Of a stretch of DNA of 7,590 nt, positions 4,546 through 7,590 are shown in pieces. Under the pieces are notes generated by a model. The model was not told the DNA's origin, did not search any database, and saw only the letters and a program-made list of their open reading frames with translations. Source of the stretch: Candidatus Dormiibacterota bacterium (GTDB taxonomy: Bacteria; Chloroflexota; Dormibacteria; Aeolococcales; Aeolococcaceae). The position numbers were made by a program, and so were the translations under genes. Numbering within the stretch: position 1 is the first letter of the stretch; every line of letters starts with the position of its first letter. The DNA lies in NCBI GenBank assembly GCA_955651875.1, contig CATPAP010000020.1, positions 1-7,590 on the forward strand, given 5' to 3'.

Positions 4546-5922
4546 ATGGCCTACCTGCCCAACTCCGAGGCTGATCGCCGGGCCATGCTCGAAGTTGTCG
4601 GCGCCGCGGACGTTGCCGATCTCTTCGCCAGCATCCCGGACTCGCTGCTCGACCCCGCGCTCGACCTGCCCCCCGCGCTGTCCGAGCAGGATCTGGTGGC
4701 CGAGGTGGAGCGGCTGGCGGCTCGCAACAACCCGCTGGGCACGCTCGACAACTTCCTGGGGGCGGGCGTCTACCGCCGCTTCATCCCCGCGATCGTGCGC
4801 GGCACCATCGGCCGGCCGGAGTTTTACAGCGCGTACACGCCCTACCAGGCGGAGGCCTCACAGGGGACGCTGCAGACCATCTTCGAATTCCAGTCGATGA
4901 TATGCGCGCTCACCGGCCTCGACGTGGCCAACGCCTCGCTCTACGACGGAGCCACCGCCGCGGCTGAGGCGATGTTGCTGGCGGTGCAGGCAACGGGCCG
5001 CGACCGCATCGCGGTGAGCGAAGCCGTGCATCCGGAGACCCTGCGTGTGCTCCGCACCTATGCGGCAGGACGGCGGGTGTCCGTCGACGTCATCGCGCCG
5101 CGCGAGGAGGTGACCGACGCGACCGACGTGCGCGCCGCTCTGACGAACGCGCACGCGGGGCTGCTGGTGCAACAGCCCACGTTCTTCGGAACCCTGGAGT
5201 CGCTCGCCGATCTCGCCGACGCGGCGCATGCGGTTGGCGGTCTCGCGCTCTGCAGCGCCGACCCCCTGGCCTGCGTGGTGCTGGTGCCCCCCGGCGAGGC
5301 AGGCTTCGACGTCTGCATCGGCGACGCTCAACCGCTCGGCGTCCCGGCCTCGTTCGGTGGCCCGCACGTCGGCTACATGGCGGTGCGCCAGCCGCTGGTG
5401 CGGCGCATGCCGGGGCGCCTGGTGGGGATCACCAGGGACCACGCGGGCCGGCGCGCGTACACGCTGACGCTGCAGACGCGCGAACAGCACATCCGCAGGG
5501 AGCATGCCACCTCCAACATCTGCACCAACCACGCACTCATCGCGCTCGCCGCCACGGTGTACATGGCGCATATGGGTGCTGGAGGGATGCGCGAGGTCGC
5601 CACTGTGAGCGCGCAGCGGGCTCACCATCTCGCCGCCAAGCTCAGCACCACCAAGGGTTTCTCTGTGTCGAGCGACGCGCCCTTCCTCTGGGAGTTCGTG
5701 CTGCGATGCCCCGGGGATGCCGCGGCCGTGGCCTCCGCCCTTCGCGAGACCGGCATCGTCGCCGGACTGCCGCTCGGCCGCGTTGACCCAGCCCGTGCCG
5801 ACCAGCTGCTGGTGTGCTGCACAGAGATGACGCCTGTGGCCGCGATCGAGCGGTACGCGTCGGCCATCGGCGCCGTCGACACCGCGCGACTGCCTCAGGT
5901 GCGGTCGGAGGTGACGGTATGA
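4546..5922 (+). CDS. gcvPA: Glycine dehydrogenase (decarboxylating) subunit 1, GcvPA
   Basis: The alpha subunit of the split P-protein of the glycine cleavage system. With GcvPB it decarboxylates glycine and passes the aminomethyl group to lipoyl-GcvH. At 458 residues it has the usual length of stand-alone GcvPA. Conserved blocks run in order: NNPLGTLDNFLGAGVY (61-76), SAYTPYQAEASQGTLQ (95-110), SLYDGATAAAEAML (131-144), HPETLRVLRTYA (162-173), FGGPHVGYMA (270-279), RRMPGRLVG (286-294) and REQHIRREHATSNICTNHAL (312-331). This subunit has the transferase fold but no PLP lysine, as expected for the family. The open frame extends upstream to 4297, but that part overlaps the minus-strand 71-aa gene; ATG 4546 begins the typical N-terminus. 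Its stop overlaps the gcvPB start (ATGA), showing translational coupling. No frameshift or missing block is seen. Confidence 0.97.
   Translation: MAYLPNSEADRRAMLEVVGAADVADLFASIPDSLLDPALDLPPALSEQDLVAEVERLAARNNPLGTLDNFLGAGVYRRFIPAIVRGTIGRPEFYSAYTPYQAEASQGTLQTIFEFQSMICALTGLDVANASLYDGATAAAEAMLLAVQATGRDRIAVSEAVHPETLRVLRTYAAGRRVSVDVIAPREEVTDATDVRAALTNAHAGLLVQQPTFFGTLESLADLADAAHAVGGLALCSADPLACVVLVPPGEAGFDVCIGDAQPLGVPASFGGPHVGYMAVRQPLVRRMPGRLVGITRDHAGRRAYTLTLQTREQHIRREHATSNICTNHALIALAATVYMAHMGAGGMREVATVSAQRAHHLAAKLSTTKGFSVSSDAPFLWEFVLRCPGDAAAVASALRETGIVAGLPLGRVDPARADQLLVCCTEMTPVAAIERYASAIGAVDTARLPQVRSEVTV
5907..5914 (+). promoter_or_regulatory. Strong ribosome binding site for gcvPB inside the end of gcvPA
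   Basis: GGAGGTGA is a near-perfect Shine-Dalgarno sequence; its GGAGG core is 7 bases before ATG 5919. It fixes the ATG as the start even though the first 40 or so residues are not conserved. It contrasts with the weak or absent sites at the first genes of most transcription units here. Confidence 0.8.
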
Positions 5923-7574
5923 CCGCCGACGACGGCACCGACGACGACGGCACCCCCGACGACACCCCGACGACCTCCGGCAATGGCCACGGTCCTGCGC
6001 TATCCGCTGCATCGGTGATCGCGCCGACGCGACCGGGGAGCGCCGTCGAGCCGGGTTGGGCCGGCTCGGAAGCACTCGTGTTCGAGCTCAGCGACGACTA
6101 CACCGGTGGGCCACGTGTCACCGCGGCCGGGGTAGCCGCCGAGGCGCTCGACACCCTGATCCCTGCGGCGCAGCTGCGCACGCAGCCAGCCCAGGTGCCC
6201 GCGGTGCCCGAGGCAGTTCTCGCCCGCCACGTCGGTCGGCTGGCACGGCGCAACCACCACCTCCACCACGGCACCTACCCGTTGGGCAGCTGCACCATGA
6301 AGTACAACCCGGTCGTCGACGAGGAGCTCGCCGGTCTGGCCGGTTTCGCCGACCTCCACCCCTACCAGGACGAGGACGACGTGCAGGGCGCACTCGAGCT
6401 GATGTGGCGGCTCGAGCGGATGCTGGCGTCGATCACTGGCATGGCGCGCATGTCACTGCAGCCGGCGGCGGGCGCACACGGCGAGTGGACGGGGTTGCGG
6501 ATGATCCAGGCGTGCCACGCCGATGACGGCGACACCGGCCGCACCCGGGTGCTCATCCCCGACAGCGCCCACGGCACCAACCCGGCGTCGGCGGCCGCCT
6601 GCGGCCTCGAGGTCGTGACGGTCAAGAGCAACACCGACGGCACCGTTGACGTGCGCGATTTCGAGACCCACCTCGACGACCGCGTCGCGGCGGTGATGAT
6701 GACCAATCCCAACACCCTGGGCGTCTTCGAGCAGGACATCCTCGAGATCGCCCAGCTCGCGCATGCCGCTGGCGCGCTTCTCTACTACGACGGCGCCAAC
6801 CTCAATGCGCTCGTGGGCATGGCCCGTCCTGCGGACATGGGCTTCGACGTGGTCCACCTCAACCTCCACAAGACATTCTCCACGCCGCACGGCGGTGGTG
6901 GCCCGGGCGCCGGGCCTGTCGGTGTCGCCGAGCGGCTCGTTCCTTTCCTACCCACCCCGACCGTCGAGCGTGACGGTGACCGCTTCCGTCTCGATGACGA
7001 GCGGCCGCACAGCGTCGGCAAGGTGCGTTCGTACTACGGCAACTTCGGCATGCTGGTTCGCGCATTCGCCTACATCTCCGCCTACGGCGACGGCATCGCG
7101 GACATCGCCAGGGATGCGGTGCTCAACGCGCGTTACCTCCAGGCACGCCTGCGCGACCTCTTCCCGGCTGCCGTCGAGTCGCCGTCCATGCACGAGTTCG
7201 TCTGCACCACCAGGGGCGGCCGCGTCGACGGCCTGCGCGCCATGGATGTCGCCAAGCGCCTGCTCGACTACGGCATCTACGCACCCACGGTGTACTTTCC
7301 GACAACGGTCCCCGAGGCGCTCATGTTCGAGCCGACCGAGACGGAGTCACGACAGAGCCTCGACCTGCTCGCCGACGTCTGCGCCGCGATCGTCGCCGAC
7401 GCGGAGCACGACCTCGCGTTTGTGCAGAGCGCACCGCACAACACCCCCATCGAGCGTGTCGACGAGGTCGGTGCGGCGCGCCATCCGGTGCTGCGCTGGA
7501 GCGACACCCTGCGCCAGGAAACCGCTGCGCCGCCAACAGACCCCGCCGCCACACCTCCGGCACCGACGGCCTGA
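5919..7574 (+). CDS. gcvPB: Glycine dehydrogenase (decarboxylating) subunit 2, GcvPB (PLP-binding)
   Basis: The beta subunit of the split glycine decarboxylase, carrying the pyridoxal phosphate. Visible blocks: HHGTYPLGSCTMKYNP (116-131), DLHPYQ (145-150), LQPAAGAHGEWTGL (180-193), PDSAHGTNPASAA (214-226), MMTNPNTLGVFE (260-271), YYDGANLNALVG (289-300) and LNLHKTFSTPHGGGGPGAGP (314-333), where Lys318 after His317 should form the Schiff base. Further on are RSYYGNFGML (370-379) and YGIYAPTVYFP (451-461). At 551 residues it is longer than the roughly 490 usual for the family. The excess is an acidic Asp/Thr/Gly N-terminal tail (1 to about 35), with an imperfect DDGT repeat, and a Pro/Ala/Thr C-terminal tail (about 535-551). 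The catalytic core is intact. An in-frame GTG at 6015 would drop most of the N-terminal tail but has no ribosome binding site, whereas ATG 5919 has an excellent one. It overlaps gcvPA by 4 bases. The gcvT, gcvH and lpd partners are not in the window. Confidence 0.97.
   Translation: MTADDGTDDDGTPDDTPTTSGNGHGPALSAASVIAPTRPGSAVEPGWAGSEALVFELSDDYTGGPRVTAAGVAAEALDTLIPAAQLRTQPAQVPAVPEAVLARHVGRLARRNHHLHHGTYPLGSCTMKYNPVVDEELAGLAGFADLHPYQDEDDVQGALELMWRLERMLASITGMARMSLQPAAGAHGEWTGLRMIQACHADDGDTGRTRVLIPDSAHGTNPASAAACGLEVVTVKSNTDGTVDVRDFETHLDDRVAAVMMTNPNTLGVFEQDILEIAQLAHAAGALLYYDGANLNALVGMARPADMGFDVVHLNLHKTFSTPHGGGGPGAGPVGVAERLVPFLPTPTVERDGDRFRLDDERPHSVGKVRSYYGNFGMLVRAFAYISAYGDGIADIARDAVLNARYLQARLRDLFPAAVESPSMHEFVCTTRGGRVDGLRAMDVAKRLLDYGIYAPTVYFPTTVPEALMFEPTETESRQSLDLLADVCAAIVADAEHDLAFVQSAPHNTPIERVDEVGAARHPVLRWSDTLRQETAAPPTDPAATPPAPTA
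5928..5966 (+). repeat. Short imperfect tandem repeat encoding the acidic GcvPB N-terminus
   Basis: The unit GACGACGGCACC occurs at 5928-5939 and again at 5943-5954, with a degenerate copy GACGACACC at 5958-5966. It encodes DDGT, DDGT and DDT in frame. Its position in the non-conserved tail suggests local repeat expansion. Confidence 0.7.
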
Positions 7575-7590
7575 GGGGCCGTGGTGAGCA

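Noticed and set aside
7575..7590. Start of a further gene (GTG at 7584 preceded by GAGGGG)
   Set aside because: Only 7 bases of a possible coding region are visible, so it cannot be supported from this window.
1..7590. Mobile element, CRISPR array, tRNA or defence system
   Set aside because: No transposase or integrase motifs, no spaced direct repeats, no tRNA-like cloverleaf with the expected arms, and no defence-gene motifs were found on either strand by eye.

Overview
The window is very GC-rich and carries six protein genes, one of them cut by the left edge. None of it looks like a phage, transposon, CRISPR array or defence island. The best guess for the host is a deep-branching, high-GC actinobacterial lineage (Acidimicrobiia, Nitriliruptoria or Thermoleophilia type). 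Three things suggest this: an EF-G-like protein of the mycobacterial FusA2 type, glycine decarboxylase split into two chains (familiar actinobacteria such as Streptomyces and Mycobacterium usually carry one long GcvP), and several genes whose -10 box lies so close to the start codon that the mRNA is probably leaderless. This placement is inference; there is no rRNA or other marker in the window.

Layout. 1-1577 (minus): most of a FusA2-type EF-G-like GTPase, its C-terminus lost beyond the left edge. 1578-1785: divergent intergenic region with an extended -10 promoter reading right. 1786-2595 (plus): a secreted, membrane-anchored, Ala/Ser/Thr/Pro-rich protein of unknown function. 2588-3454 (minus): a class I SAM-dependent methyltransferase whose stop codon overlaps the end of the preceding gene inside a 10-bp palindrome. 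3455-3515: a 61-bp divergent promoter region. 3516-4121 (plus): a DedA-family membrane protein. 4122-4211: a convergent gap with two hairpins, one of them a strong 12-bp stem. 4212-4427 (minus): a small protein of unknown function with an acidic C-terminal region. 4428-4545: a divergent promoter region with an inverted repeat. 4546-5922 and 5919-7574 (plus): gcvPA and gcvPB, overlapping by 4 bases as ATGA. The last 16 bases hold no assignable gene.

Only gcvPA and gcvPB clearly work together. They form the alpha2beta2 P-protein (glycine decarboxylase) of the glycine cleavage system; the T, H and L proteins are not in view. The other genes are single units in alternating orientations and share no obvious pathway. 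I found no undescribed multi-gene system. The points most worth a second look are the altered GTPase motifs of the EF-G-like protein, the leaderless start architecture, the tails on GcvPB, and the two unknown proteins.
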